Shown here one piece after another: positions 1 through 8,948 of a stretch of 64,000 nt of DNA. Source of the stretch: Planctomycetota bacterium (GTDB lineage: Bacteria; Planctomycetota; Planctomycetia; Pirellulales; Lacipirellulaceae); the NCBI GenBank assembly GCA_013152205.1, contig JAADGV010000050.1, positions 57,321-121,320 on the forward strand. Direction: 5' to 3'. The position numbers and the translations under genes were made by a program. Under the pieces are notes generated by a model. It saw nothing but the letters and a program-made list of their open reading frames with translations. It was not told where the DNA came from and did not search any database. Position 1 is the stretch's first letter, and every line of letters starts with the position of its first letter.

Positions 1-1021
1 GCCGAACGTAACCGAGGTGTTGACCGACAAACGCGAACTTCCCGATCTGCTGGGACGGTTTGGAGTGACCGATGTGCCAACCGGCATCTCGGGCTTTGGG
101 CGTCGGCATCGGGCTTATGTGAAAGTGCAGGATGGCTGCATGCTGCGATGCAGCTTCTGCATTATTCCGCATGTTCGGCCGCAGCTTACCAGCCGGCCTT
201 TGTCGCATATTCTCGATGAAGTACGGCGTTTGGTCGACAATGGTTATCGTGAAGTGGTGCTTACGGGGATTCACCTTGGACACTACGGCGTGGATTGGAA
301 TCGTAATCTACCGAAGGATAAATGGACGCGACTCTCGCACTTGGTGCGTTCGATTGCCGAGTTGCCGGGCGATTTTCGTGTGCGGATTTCCAGCATCGAG
401 GCGACCGAAGTAACTCGCGAGTTGATCGAGGTGATGCAGGACCACGGCGACCGGGTTTGCCCGCATCTGCATATTTCGATGCAAAGCGGCAGCGATAGCG
501 TGCTGCGGCGAATGCGTCGTCGCTGGGGGAGCCGCCGGTTTGTCGATCGTTGTGGGTTGGTAAAAGAAAAACTCGACCAGCCGGCGATCACCACAGACAT
601 CATCGTCGGGTTTCCTGGCGAAACGGACGAAGAGTTCGCCGAGACCTGCGAGGTGGCCCGTCAGGTTGGGTTTTCCAAGATTCACATCTTTCCGTTTAGT
701 GCCCGCCGCACCACCCCCGCCGCTGAAATGCCGGGTCAGCTTGCTAAGAAGGTGAAGCAACAACGAGGGCGAGAGTTGGCTCGTATCGAAGCCGAATTGC
801 GAGACAAGTATTTTTCGAGCCTGCTGGGCAAACGCCTGCGGGTGTTAGTCGAATCGACGCTTGAAGATCGACCGGGCTGGGCCATTGGAACCTCATGCCG
901 ATATGCTCCGGTTGAAGTCGAAGTATCTGACGCTGAGGCTAGGGTGGGCGAGTTTCTCGACGCTACGGCAAGTCGCACGAGTAGTGGGCGTATTCAAGTT
1001 TTGGGGGAAGAAAGCATCTAA
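1..1021 (+). CDS. mtaB: tRNA (N6-threonylcarbamoyladenosine37-C2)-methylthiotransferase MtaB-like radical SAM protein, 5' end outside window
   Basis: Radical SAM motif CMLRCSFCIIP, VVLTGIHLGHYG, TTDIIVGFPGETDEEF and a C-terminal TRAM-like region. Frame stays open to the window start. Confidence 0.85.
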   Translation, partial: PNVTEVLTDKRELPDLLGRFGVTDVPTGISGFGRRHRAYVKVQDGCMLRCSFCIIPHVRPQLTSRPLSHILDEVRRLVDNGYREVVLTGIHLGHYGVDWNRNLPKDKWTRLSHLVRSIAELPGDFRVRISSIEATEVTRELIEVMQDHGDRVCPHLHISMQSGSDSVLRRMRRRWGSRRFVDRCGLVKEKLDQPAITTDIIVGFPGETDEEFAETCEVARQVGFSKIHIFPFSARRTTPAAEMPGQLAKKVKQQRGRELARIEAELRDKYFSSLLGKRLRVLVESTLEDRPGWAIGTSCRYAPVEVEVSDAEARVGEFLDATASRTSSGRIQVLGEESI

Positions 1022-1303
1022 GTGCTTTCTATGAAATAGTTTGCGTACTATTTTGGACCGATCGGTAGGTATCCCCGCCCGTGCGACAAGATTAAAATAA
1101 AATTCTGCCGCAATTACCTACCTAATCCTTGCCGTTGCTGTATCGCCTAGTACAATCTGCTACCAGAGGGTTGTTCTGTTGCCCCCCAGTCTAGGTGGTG
1201 CCTTTGGCACTTCATTTATTCATTTTCACCAATGTTTTGCATCGTTCAGGTTGGGTTCGGCAACGAAGGATTTGCCCTTCCGGTGTCTATTAGGGAGAAG
1301 TTC

Positions 1304-1969
1304 ATGAGAAGCTCACGCTGTTTAGTTCTTTTTTTCGCCGCGGCTTTAGTGCTGAAGGCAAGCACTAGTTTCGGTGCTATTGTTACGGATTCGGGACCGT
1401 TCTCGTTTCCGCTATCCCCAAACTCGGCCATAGTTGCCTTGGACCTCTTCAACCCAGCTCTGGGTACGCTCAATTTCGTTGAATTGGCGATTGACGGTAC
1501 TGTTCAAGCCAATGTTACGGCCGAGAATGATTCCGCTATTGCTGGAAACATGAGCGTCAATCTTACTGGCATTCTTGATGCCACGGCTTTTGGGCTTTCA
1601 GCTGCGGCCAACATCATTCAGGCGGCAGGCCCAGTGGCTGTTGCTGCGACCGATGGCGTCTCGGGTTCAGGACCAGACTTCAATGACTTCGGGCTTGTCA
1701 GCGGTACGGACAGCGACACTGACCTAACCCTCACTGTCGGATCGTTCATCGGGCCGGGCACTTTCAACGCAAATGTTGACGGGTCGGGTGGTTTCTCGAT
1801 CAGTGGTGTGACTGATAGTACACTTCAAATATCTAGCTTTGAAGGCTTCGGTACCGTAACTGTTACGTACAATTACACTCCCATCCCAGAACCGGGAACC
1901 CTTGCTCTCGGTGCTTTGGCCTTGGTAGGAATGGCTAGCCTCAGAAAACGCCATCGACTTACCGTCTAA
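1304..1969 (+). CDS. Secreted protein with C-terminal PEP-CTERM sorting signal
   Basis: Signal peptide MRSSRCLVLFFAAALVLKASTSFGA after a purine-rich RBS (gggagaag). C-terminus PIPEPGTLALGALALVGMASLRKRHR. Confidence 0.8.
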   Translation: MRSSRCLVLFFAAALVLKASTSFGAIVTDSGPFSFPLSPNSAIVALDLFNPALGTLNFVELAIDGTVQANVTAENDSAIAGNMSVNLTGILDATAFGLSAAANIIQAAGPVAVAATDGVSGSGPDFNDFGLVSGTDSDTDLTLTVGSFIGPGTFNANVDGSGGFSISGVTDSTLQISSFEGFGTVTVTYNYTPIPEPGTLALGALALVGMASLRKRHRLTV

Positions 1970-2001
1970 ATCGATTCTAAAGTAGAAATCCTAGTAAACA
2001 C

Positions 2002-2037
2002 AAAACGGCCCCGCGAAAGCAGGGGCCGTTTTTTTTT
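2002..2037 (+). terminator. Rho-independent terminator downstream of PEP-CTERM gene
   Basis: AACGGCCCC-gcgaaagca-GGGGCCGTT followed by a T run. Confidence 0.9.
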
Positions 2038-2071
2038 GCTAGCTCAACGTGAAAAAAAGGAGCCCAGGCAA

Positions 2072-2138
2072 AGTCATCCTAGCCGCGAGCGGAAGCCGCG
2101 GACGAGCCTGAAAAAACCGCGGCTTCCGCCCGCGGCTA
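2072..2138. repeat. Family D intergenic hairpin repeat (GCCGCGGGCGGAAGCCGCGG type), copy 1
   Basis: tagccgcgagcggaagccgcgg...ccgcggcttccgcccgcggcta inverted arms. Related copies near 25.8k, 43.2k, 47.8k and 61.6k. Confidence 0.8.
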
Positions 2139-2187
2139 CAACGAGACCGATTCGGTTGCTGTTCCGCATTCAATTGTTCCTAAACCA

Positions 2188-2257
2188 TACACCCTTGGCA
2201 GCTCACGCCACTTCATGGCAAGATGTGCGTATGACCTCACAAAATTCCCCCTCGCCC
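2188..2257 (+). promoter_or_regulatory. 70-bp duplicated upstream element, inverted copy at 43115-43184; candidate promoter
   Basis: Same sequence as revcomp(43115..43184) with one mismatch by eye. Contains TTGGCA-N18-CAAGAT and an ATG 6 nt after the -10-like hexamer. Confidence 0.6.
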
Positions 2258-3156
2258 CCTGCCGAGAAATTCCGTTGCCCCCTTCGACGTGTCATATCCC
2301 TGTCTTGCTCGACGAAGTCATTCAATGGCTAGAGCCTGCTGCTGGCAAGATTATTGTTGATGGCACCCTCGGGGGCGGTGGTCACTCGGCTGCCCTTGCC
2401 TCGCGTGTCCTGCCCGGCGGGAAAATCATCGGCGTCGATCTCGACCCCGAAGCCCTCGAACGCGCCCAGCCCGCGATCAGCTCGTTACCTGTCACCGTCG
2501 CCGTGGGCAATTACACCGATATCCCACAAATTCTTCGTCAGCTAGAAATCGACGCGGTCGATGGTATTCTTCTCGATCTGGGCCTGTCTAGCGATCAGCT
2601 TGCCGACGAAGAGCGAGGCTTTAGCTTCCAAAGCACCGGTCCGCTCGATCTTCGCTTTGACCGCAGCAGCGGCAAACCTGCTTGGCAGCTTATCGAACGA
2701 CTCAGCGAGCGCCATCTGGCCGACTTGATCTACCAATTCGGCGAAGAACGGCTTAGCCGACGCATCGCCCGCAAGATCGTTGCCCAACGCCGCTCTGAAC
2801 CTATTCGCACAGCCGACCAATTGGCCAGTCTGGTTCGTAGCTGTGTTCCCCGCAGCCGTGGCCACCGCATCGACCCAGCAACTCGCACTTTTCAAGCACT
2901 GCGCATCGCAGTCAACGATGAACTCAAATCGTTGCAAGAAGCGCTCGCCCACCTGCCCACTTGCCTCAAGCCAGGAGGCCACCTTGCCATTATTAGTTTC
3001 CACTCGCTCGAAGACCGTCTGGTCAAACACGGTTTCCGCAATGACGACCGTCTCGAAGTGCTCACCAAACGCCCCGTCCGAGCAACCGACGAAGAAACCG
3101 CCCAGAATCCAAGAGCCTCTAGCGCCAAACTCCGAATCGCGAAACGGGTTGACTGA
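2215..3156 (+). CDS. rsmH: 16S rRNA (cytosine1402-N4)-methyltransferase RsmH
   Basis: HIPVLLDEVIQWL, VDGTLGGGGHSAALA, DAVDGILLDLGLSSDQL, RGFSFQ..GPLDLRFD, SFHSLEDRLVK. Start codon uncertain. Confidence 0.9.
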   Translation: MARCAYDLTKFPLAPCREIPLPPSTCHIPVLLDEVIQWLEPAAGKIIVDGTLGGGGHSAALASRVLPGGKIIGVDLDPEALERAQPAISSLPVTVAVGNYTDIPQILRQLEIDAVDGILLDLGLSSDQLADEERGFSFQSTGPLDLRFDRSSGKPAWQLIERLSERHLADLIYQFGEERLSRRIARKIVAQRRSEPIRTADQLASLVRSCVPRSRGHRIDPATRTFQALRIAVNDELKSLQEALAHLPTCLKPGGHLAIISFHSLEDRLVKHGFRNDDRLEVLTKRPVRATDEETAQNPRASSAKLRIAKRVD

Positions 3157-3176
3157 CGAACGGGATGGCAGCGATT

Positions 3177-3911
3177 CTACGGCTTGCCCCTTGGTTCAAC
3201 ATCCTGCACGCACCGAAAACCGACATGGTATCCGCCCATCATATCGGGCGGGAGATAATATCGGTGCGTTGTTCGCATCATGGCTCGGCCATTAAAAGTG
3301 GCCCCGCCGCGCATGACCTTGTTCGTTGTTCCATAGGCCTCGCAGGGCGTCTTGTTGCCTGGGTAGGGCTGATACCAGTCAGCCGTCCATTCCCATACGC
3401 CGCCAGCCATGTCGACGCAACCATAGGGGCTTACCGGACGTGCTGCCGAGGCCCCCGGCAGATACGACTCGTCCCAGTTGGTAAATGTGAAGTCAAACGA
3501 ATTGCCCCAAGGATAGGCACGCCCATCCGTGCCGCGAGCAGCCTTCTCCCATTCCCTTTCCGTCGGCAGACGTTTGCCCGCCCACTTCGCGTAGGCATTG
3601 GCTTTTTGCCAAGTGACCTCGGCAGGGAAGTCTTCGCGACCATCCCTAAATCGATGGTCGGCGTCGAATTTCTGAAAAGCTGCGTTTCTCACCTCGTAGA
3701 CATCGATAAAGAAAGCCTTGGTCGAAGCCTCTTGCTGCGGCTTCTCATCGTCGTCGCAGTTGTTGCTGCCAAAGATAAACGAGCCCTCGGGCACAATCGC
3801 CATGCCACTGGGCGGCGCAGGGTTCGCACCTTCCGCTGTAAGCCCCATGAAAAATAAGGCCAAGGTCAGTAGGAATATCATCGTTATACTCTTGTCGATT
3901 GTAGATCGCAT
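3177..3911 (-). CDS. SUMF1/formylglycine-generating-enzyme-like domain protein, secreted
   Basis: MAIVPEGSFIFGSN, RLPTEREWEKAARGTDGRAYPWGN, GNVWEWT-like GGVWEWTADWY, VMRGGATFNG. Confidence 0.8.
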   Translation of the reverse strand: MRSTIDKSITMIFLLTLALFFMGLTAEGANPAPPSGMAIVPEGSFIFGSNNCDDDEKPQQEASTKAFFIDVYEVRNAAFQKFDADHRFRDGREDFPAEVTWQKANAYAKWAGKRLPTEREWEKAARGTDGRAYPWGNSFDFTFTNWDESYLPGASAARPVSPYGCVDMAGGVWEWTADWYQPYPGNKTPCEAYGTTNKVMRGGATFNGRAMMRTTHRYYLPPDMMGGYHVGFRCVQDVEPRGKP

Positions 3912-3912
3912 T

Positions 3913-5136
3913 TTACCATTTGGGGTCGATGATGCCGTAATGCCGTCCAAACCAATATGCGCGGATCATGGTCGAGGCGTCGCCTTCCTCCTCCGATTCC
4001 ACGGTGACCGAGCCCTCCGCCGTAGGGAAGGTGAACATCCGCTTGTTTCGGTCGAACCCCCACATCTCCTTAATCGCCGTTACGGTCGGCTCATCGACGA
4101 CCTGCTCGCCCGTCAGTACTTGATACACCATTCGATAAAACACTTCTTTGTCGTTTTTTGGCGACGACTTCTTCCAAGCATGCCAATGCCGATTCAATCC
4201 CATTCGATATTTTTGGAGAAGGTCAGGGTCGGTTTCATACCGCATCACCGTGTAATACGATCGCACTGCGAGTTGGTCGTCCCAGGGCGTATACCACTCA
4301 TCCGGCCACAATACCTTGGCCAGAATCGCCTCGTCGTCGTAGTGGTACTTCTCGATCAACATGTGATACGCATCCAGAAACCGATCCTCACCAGTCACAT
4401 GGTGCGTAGCACGCAGCGCCGCTAAAATCTCTAAGGCGTTGAGCGGCTCATGCGAGAGATGCGGACTGAAATTGCCCCACAACGTCATCTTGTTGTCGAT
4501 ATCCACGAGCCGAAAGTCATGGTCGACAACCCGCCCGATAAACCGTCCGAGAAAATCGGCCGCGATTTTTTTGTGTTTTTCATCCGCGCAAAAATCGTAA
4601 TACGTGCTGACCCCGTAAACAAACGCCACCAATTTGTCGCTACTAAGATCCCCTTGCCAACGATAGCCGGGCATCGCAGTCGACTTGTGCCATTCCAGCT
4701 CGAAGAAGTTGGTCTTCTCGTGCCAGAGCGGTTTGTCGGTCTTATTGAAACTGCGAGCAACCCACCCCGGAACGCCGGTTACCGCTTCGAGCTTCAGCAG
4801 GCCATCCATAATTTCGTCAGCCCACTCTCGCACTTGCGGGTCTTTCGTGACGGCATAGCGGTGTGCATACGCCGCAAGAAACACGGCTGTATGTCCGGCA
4901 CAATCTTCCTGATTGCCCACAAGGGGCGCTTCCTCTCCGGCCGGCGGAAAGATGACATGCTGCATGATCGCGCCTTCGTTCCAATGATTGCCACGCATGA
5001 GCGCATCAAACATATCGATCCGCACATGCAACGGGTCCGTGCGCTTCGGAAATGCATTTACCGTTTGGGCACTCGCAACGCCCTGCACGCAGCATACAGA
5101 AATTAGAACAGCGGTGATTGCCCGATAAAAGATCAT
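3913..5136 (-). CDS. Secreted hypothetical protein, possibly a helical-barrel glycan-active enzyme
   Basis: Signal peptide MIFYRAITAVLISVCCVQGVASAQ. Stop abuts the SUMF1 start (operon-like). Family not recognised. Confidence 0.5.
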   Translation of the reverse strand: MIFYRAITAVLISVCCVQGVASAQTVNAFPKRTDPLHVRIDMFDALMRGNHWNEGAIMQHVIFPPAGEEAPLVGNQEDCAGHTAVFLAAYAHRYAVTKDPQVREWADEIMDGLLKLEAVTGVPGWVARSFNKTDKPLWHEKTNFFELEWHKSTAMPGYRWQGDLSSDKLVAFVYGVSTYYDFCADEKHKKIAADFLGRFIGRVVDHDFRLVDIDNKMTLWGNFSPHLSHEPLNALEILAALRATHHVTGEDRFLDAYHMLIEKYHYDDEAILAKVLWPDEWYTPWDDQLAVRSYYTVMRYETDPDLLQKYRMGLNRHWHAWKKSSPKNDKEVFYRMVYQVLTGEQVVDEPTVTAIKEMWGFDRNKRMFTFPTAEGSVTVESEEEGDASTMIRAYWFGRHYGIIDPKW

Positions 5137-5244
5137 ACCCGTACCGTGATTTAGGTTCGACTGACACCGCCAATGCAACAACGCGTGGAGTATAGTCTTG
5201 GCCCAACGGAGCCGCAACTAAAAAATGAACTGCGGCATGTGGGT

Positions 5245-6270
5245 TCAAGCATCCAGGTTGATACGGTTTTCCACTTCAGAAATACGGGCCATAATCTGAT
5301 CGAAGGGAGGTGGCTCACGAAAGAACATTGGCTGCATCGCGACGAAGTCCCGTGCGAGCATATCAATGATTTGTGACTTGGGAACCAACTTCAGCGTTCC
5401 CGGTCGTGCCTCCGCGTACTTGGCCCAGGCGGCTTTGAAAAAGGTCTCTTTGAAAATAGCAACACGTTTCAAAAGGTGCATTTCATCGAGCGATTGGTTC
5501 CAGATGGGGCTATTCGACAATTGGAAGACATCGTAATAATGGCGCGACATACGAGGCGCGATTCTCTTGCCTTCGGGTTGGTGGTGAAGCATGTGGAGAA
5601 TTGTTGCCTTTTCCCAAAATGTGCGAGCCGCCGACAGAACTCGAACATGGACTCGCGTGTCGGAGAACGCGTCGGGGATGGCATCTGATAAGTAGGGCGC
5701 CACGGTGGACTGCTCTACAGGAAAATGATCCGATCGGGCACCCAACTCAATTTTAACCGCCGCCGCAATGTACGGGCTCAAGTTTCCACCCATCGCGGAT
5801 GGGTAACGATACAACAGCGTTTGCTGGTCTGGATCAGTTGAATCAAGGGATAGATTCCACCCGGTCTCCGTACCCAGGCTTGCCGCGATCGCTTCACGTA
5901 ACTGTGGCTGGAGCCGATTCGCGACCGCTGCCTGGCACGCCTCTTTGAGTTGGGCAATGCGTCGTTGTTGCTCCTTTCCACTCGCACCTTTTTCCGGCTC
6001 CTTCTCGCCGCCAAAACCGAGGAAGTCGCGTTCGATGGCAACGTCCACATCTTCGGAAAACCGTTCGATCACTCGGTATACTTTGGACAGAGACGTTCCA
6101 CCCTTGAACGTTAGGTGGTCACGAAACTCATCGAGTGAAAACAACCGTCGCAGGCTCCAGCAGACCCAATAATCCTTTTCGATGATCTGGACGCTCAATC
6201 CAAGCTTTGCTGCGGCTTGATCAAAATAGATGCGGCGTTCGGCACCAGGTAGTTTTGCGAATTCGTCCAC
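5245..6270 (-). CDS. AbiEii/AbiGii-type nucleotidyltransferase toxin
   Basis: FKGGTSLSKVYRVIERFSEDVDVAIERDFLGFGG nucleotidyltransferase motif; partner with AbiEi-like gene immediately upstream. Confidence 0.8.
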   Translation of the reverse strand: MDEFAKLPGAERRIYFDQAAAKLGLSVQIIEKDYWVCWSLRRLFSLDEFRDHLTFKGGTSLSKVYRVIERFSEDVDVAIERDFLGFGGEKEPEKGASGKEQQRRIAQLKEACQAAVANRLQPQLREAIAASLGTETGWNLSLDSTDPDQQTLLYRYPSAMGGNLSPYIAAAVKIELGARSDHFPVEQSTVAPYLSDAIPDAFSDTRVHVRVLSAARTFWEKATILHMLHHQPEGKRIAPRMSRHYYDVFQLSNSPIWNQSLDEMHLLKRVAIFKETFFKAAWAKYAEARPGTLKLVPKSQIIDMLARDFVAMQPMFFREPPPFDQIMARISEVENRINLDA

Positions 6271-6273
6271 AGC

Positions 6274-6885
6274 TTACTCGTCCTTTTCGGCCAAGCGCCG
6301 AAAGATTGTGCCGATCCAGGCCGGGGCATAACGTATGTCTTTGATGAGCTGCTGGCGGTCGTCAAGACTGAGCCGCCCAGCCAAGGTGTCAATGACTTGG
6401 TCGTCTACGTGTGCCTTTCCCAGGTAGCGTAAAGCTTGAATCACAAGTCCACTGGTTCGACCCGCTGTTGCCATGTTCTTGGGCGTCGTCTGCTTGAGGA
6501 TGATTTCCTGGTTTCCAACCTTGATTTTTCGGTTGGTGCCATCGGTCAGGAACACGGCCTTCGCCGGCACTTGCTCAGACAGCCCCAGCAGGTTCGCGGC
6601 GTAGGCGCCCGAGGGCTGAATCCGCAAGTTGTCTTTTCCGGCCAGGGCCAGGGCGATTTGCTCAGGCGTTGGAGAAAGTACTCCCAGCTTGGGATGCGTC
6701 TGAGGATAGGAGTACAGCCCTCTGGCTAGACGGTGGATCGTCCCCCGGTCCGCTAGGCTTTGGAGGGCTTTCCGGATGCCCAGGTCGTTCCCTAAGTCAC
6801 GAAAATAGACCGGAGTGAAGACCCATCCCCTCTTCTTGCCATAAATTCTTCTAAGTATCTTGATGGATAGAGTTTGCGTCGACAT
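6274..6885 (-). CDS. AbiEi-like antitoxin (DUF6088 type, N-terminal HTH)
   Basis: VFTPVYFRDLGNDLGIRKALQSLADRGTIHRLARGLYSYP winged-helix N-terminus; 3-bp gap to AbiEii. Confidence 0.75.
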   Translation of the reverse strand: MSTQTLSIKILRRIYGKKRGWVFTPVYFRDLGNDLGIRKALQSLADRGTIHRLARGLYSYPQTHPKLGVLSPTPEQIALALAGKDNLRIQPSGAYAANLLGLSEQVPAKAVFLTDGTNRKIKVGNQEIILKQTTPKNMATAGRTSGLVIQALRYLGKAHVDDQVIDTLAGRLSLDDRQQLIKDIRYAPAWIGTIFRRLAEKDE

Positions 6886-6900
6886 ATAGGCACCTCATTT

Positions 6901-6928
6901 TTCACGAATATTACCTAGTTTTCGTGAA
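6901..6928. promoter_or_regulatory. Candidate AbiEi operator (inverted repeat)
   Basis: TTCACGAA-N12-TTCGTGAA centred about 30 bp upstream of the abiEi-like start. Confidence 0.5.
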
Positions 6929-6967
6929 TTGTCAATAGATAGTTACATGCGAGCACCCCTTTGCAGC

Positions 6968-7041
6968 GGCCATCAAAAGATGTTATCGTCATCAAAGAAC
7001 TTATGACAAATACCGGATGACGATAACATCTTTTGATGGCC
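6968..7041. repeat. 26-bp perfect inverted repeat with 22-nt spacer
   Basis: GGCCATCAAAAGATGTTATCGTCATC ... GATGACGATAACATCTTTTGATGGCC, all 26 positions paired. Confidence 0.95.
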
Positions 7042-7274
7042 ACTCTCTCTGTTTGCCTATTCTCTTATCAGAGCATTGAGCCACAAGGCAAATCACGAGG
7101 CGGCGAAGCGTCTCATCTTCCGACGCCCGGCGTTAACCCGCACCCCGCTGTAAAACCGAGAGCGCCGCATCGGCGGAAACCCTTGCGACAAAGGCCGTAA
7201 ACACAAAACGCCCGGCGGCCGGGATTCGGCGTCGGGCGTCAACTGGCGGGTCGGTTCCGTAGAATCGGAAAAAG

Positions 7275-7347
7275 CTCCTCGGGCAAGACTCGAACTTGCG
7301 ACAAGGCGGTTAACAGCCGCCTGCTCTACCAACTGAGCTACCGAGGA
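7275..7347 (-). tRNA. tRNA-Asn (GTT)
   Basis: Revcomp TCCTCGGTAGCTCAGTTGGTAGAGCAGGCGGCTGTTAACCGCCTTGTCGCAAGTTCGAGTCTTGCCCGAGGAG; acceptor, D, anticodon and T arms all pair. Confidence 0.95.
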
Positions 7348-7521
7348 ATGTTGGTCGTAGAATGCTCATCGGGCGTAACGCCCAAGGAACCCACTATAAT
7401 ATCGGACACGCTACGGGGCAACAAGAGGCGAAAATCGACTTGCCAGATACCGTTTCTATGCCGGGTGAACCTTAAAACTAAGCTATCAGCCAGGAATAGA
7501 TGGCCTACGGTCGCTGAGGTC

Positions 7522-7944
7522 TCAGTCGGCGATTACTTTTTCCATGGTCAAGCAATTGCCGCATTGGCTTAGCTCGACCGAAGTCATGTAAGCACGGATG
7601 AGGGCCAGTCCGCGTCCCCCGGTTGCCTCGATATTCTCACTGCAACGACAATCGGGCACCTCGCTGGGGTCATAGCCGTCGCCTTCGTCGCAGACTTTTG
7701 CCCAGAAGCGATCGGGGCTCAACTGGCACTCGACATGGACACGTTTGGCGGGGTCTTCTTTGTTGCCGTGGCGGATGGCGTTGCTGATCGATTCTTCGAG
7801 TGCCAGGTGGACCCCGAATAAATCTTTTTTCTGCCACTCAAGTTCCGTAAGGACATCCAATATCTGCTGGACTAACTCTTGGTAGGCGGTTAACGAACTT
7901 GACAGTTCGCATTGAATAGTACGTGGCAGATTGTGATGGGACAT
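7522..7944 (-). CDS. Anti-sigma regulatory factor / RsbW-like Ser/Thr kinase (HATPase_c_2)
   Basis: LALEESISNAIRHGN (N box), VCDEGDGYDP, GGRGLALIRAYM. Confidence 0.85.
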   Translation of the reverse strand: MSHHNLPRTIQCELSSSLTAYQELVQQILDVLTELEWQKKDLFGVHLALEESISNAIRHGNKEDPAKRVHVECQLSPDRFWAKVCDEGDGYDPSEVPDCRCSENIEATGGRGLALIRAYMTSVELSQCGNCLTMEKVIAD

Positions 7945-8072
7945 TCCGCAGCTCAGCTAAAAAAGCACAATCAGCATTGCTGCCTGATGTCATCATCAGC
8001 ACAGCGTAAACTAACGCCTTGCAGGGGTAACCTGGATCTCACCCGTATTCTGCTACGAGTCCGAACGTTGCT

Positions 8073-8426
8073 CTAGAGAACCGCCAGAGCGTCAGCTTCG
8101 CTATCCTTGATCCGAAACAATTTATCCAGGTTGGTAATTGCGAAAACCTGAAAGATTTCGGGAGAAATATTTGTGAGTATCAACTCGGCATCGTGCCGTT
8201 TCGATTTCTTTTCAAAGGTGATTAGCTTTCCTAGCGCAGCACTGGAAAGAAACTCGACATTAGAAAAGTTTAACACCATCTTCTGGCAGTTGTCTTTCTC
8301 GACCAGATCGAACAGTTCTTGCCCAAGCTCCTGAATGGCTTCGGGGTCGATGATTTTCTGATCTTTGAAACGAATCACACTTACGTTGGACGATTCGCTA
8401 ACTTCGATACGGCGGTAAGTACCCAT
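8073..8426 (-). CDS. STAS-domain anti-sigma factor antagonist (RsbV-like)
   Basis: KMVLNFSNVEFLSSAALGKLITFEKK STAS signature. Confidence 0.85.
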   Translation of the reverse strand: MGTYRRIEVSESSNVSVIRFKDQKIIDPEAIQELGQELFDLVEKDNCQKMVLNFSNVEFLSSAALGKLITFEKKSKRHDAELILTNISPEIFQVFAITNLDKLFRIKDSEADALAVL

Positions 8427-8592
8427 ACTCGAAATTCTACCGATAGAAATGAACCACTGTTAGCCGCTGTCGGCGGGGTGCTGGCGACACGTTCGACGCA
8501 TCTCCCAACCACATCAACCTTCAGCTCTCGATGATATCCGGCCAGTACCAAGTGTCAAGTCGCCGGAGCAGGGAGACAGCAAAGTCGGTACG

Positions 8593-8680
8593 ATCGACCA
8601 AAGTTTAGGAAAAAAGAATAACCACAGAGGACACGGAGGGACACAGAGAAAAGCTATTTTTCAGGTCTCTGTGTTACTAA
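8593..8680. repeat. Family A repeat fragment (accacagaggacacggagg type)
   Basis: cgaccaaagtttagg...aataaccacagaggacacgg is near-identical to revcomp of about 53500-53547. Confidence 0.7.
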
Positions 8681-8737
8681 CGATTCAAATTTACGTAGCG
8701 ACCAAATTTTTTGCTGATTGGGCCATTAAAGAGAGGA

Positions 8738-8882
8738 CTTTCGCAAAGGCGCTAAGGCGTAAAGAATGGGGGAAATAATCCTTATAAGCTCTCGTGTGTG
8801 GCACCGTAAGGTAATCGGATCTCGCAGAGACATCCTTTTCTTGTTTCCTTTGCGACTTATCGCCTTTGCGAAAAATTTCTAC
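8738..8882. repeat. Family B long hairpin repeat (cgcaaaggcgctaaggcg type)
   Basis: tttcgcaaaggcgctaaggcgtaaag ... ctttgcgacttatcgcctttgcgaaa; second copy at 18000-18128. Confidence 0.7.
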
Positions 8883-8948
8883 CTGTTTGATGGTGGCTCT
8901 GCCACGTTGTGTTCGCGTATGTTGGCATAGGAGTCGAGGTCGCCTGGA

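Noticed and set aside
283-978. Antisense and out-of-frame ORFs in the supplied track (e.g. 308..763, 736..978, and many similar)
   Set aside because: Overlap strongly supported genes (mtaB etc.) and show low-complexity, Arg/Ser-rich compositions typical of shadow frames in GC-rich DNA.
3177-3911. SUMF1 proteins as sulfatase-maturation pair
   Set aside because: No sulfatase gene in the window and catalytic Cys residues were not verified, so FGE activity is not claimed.
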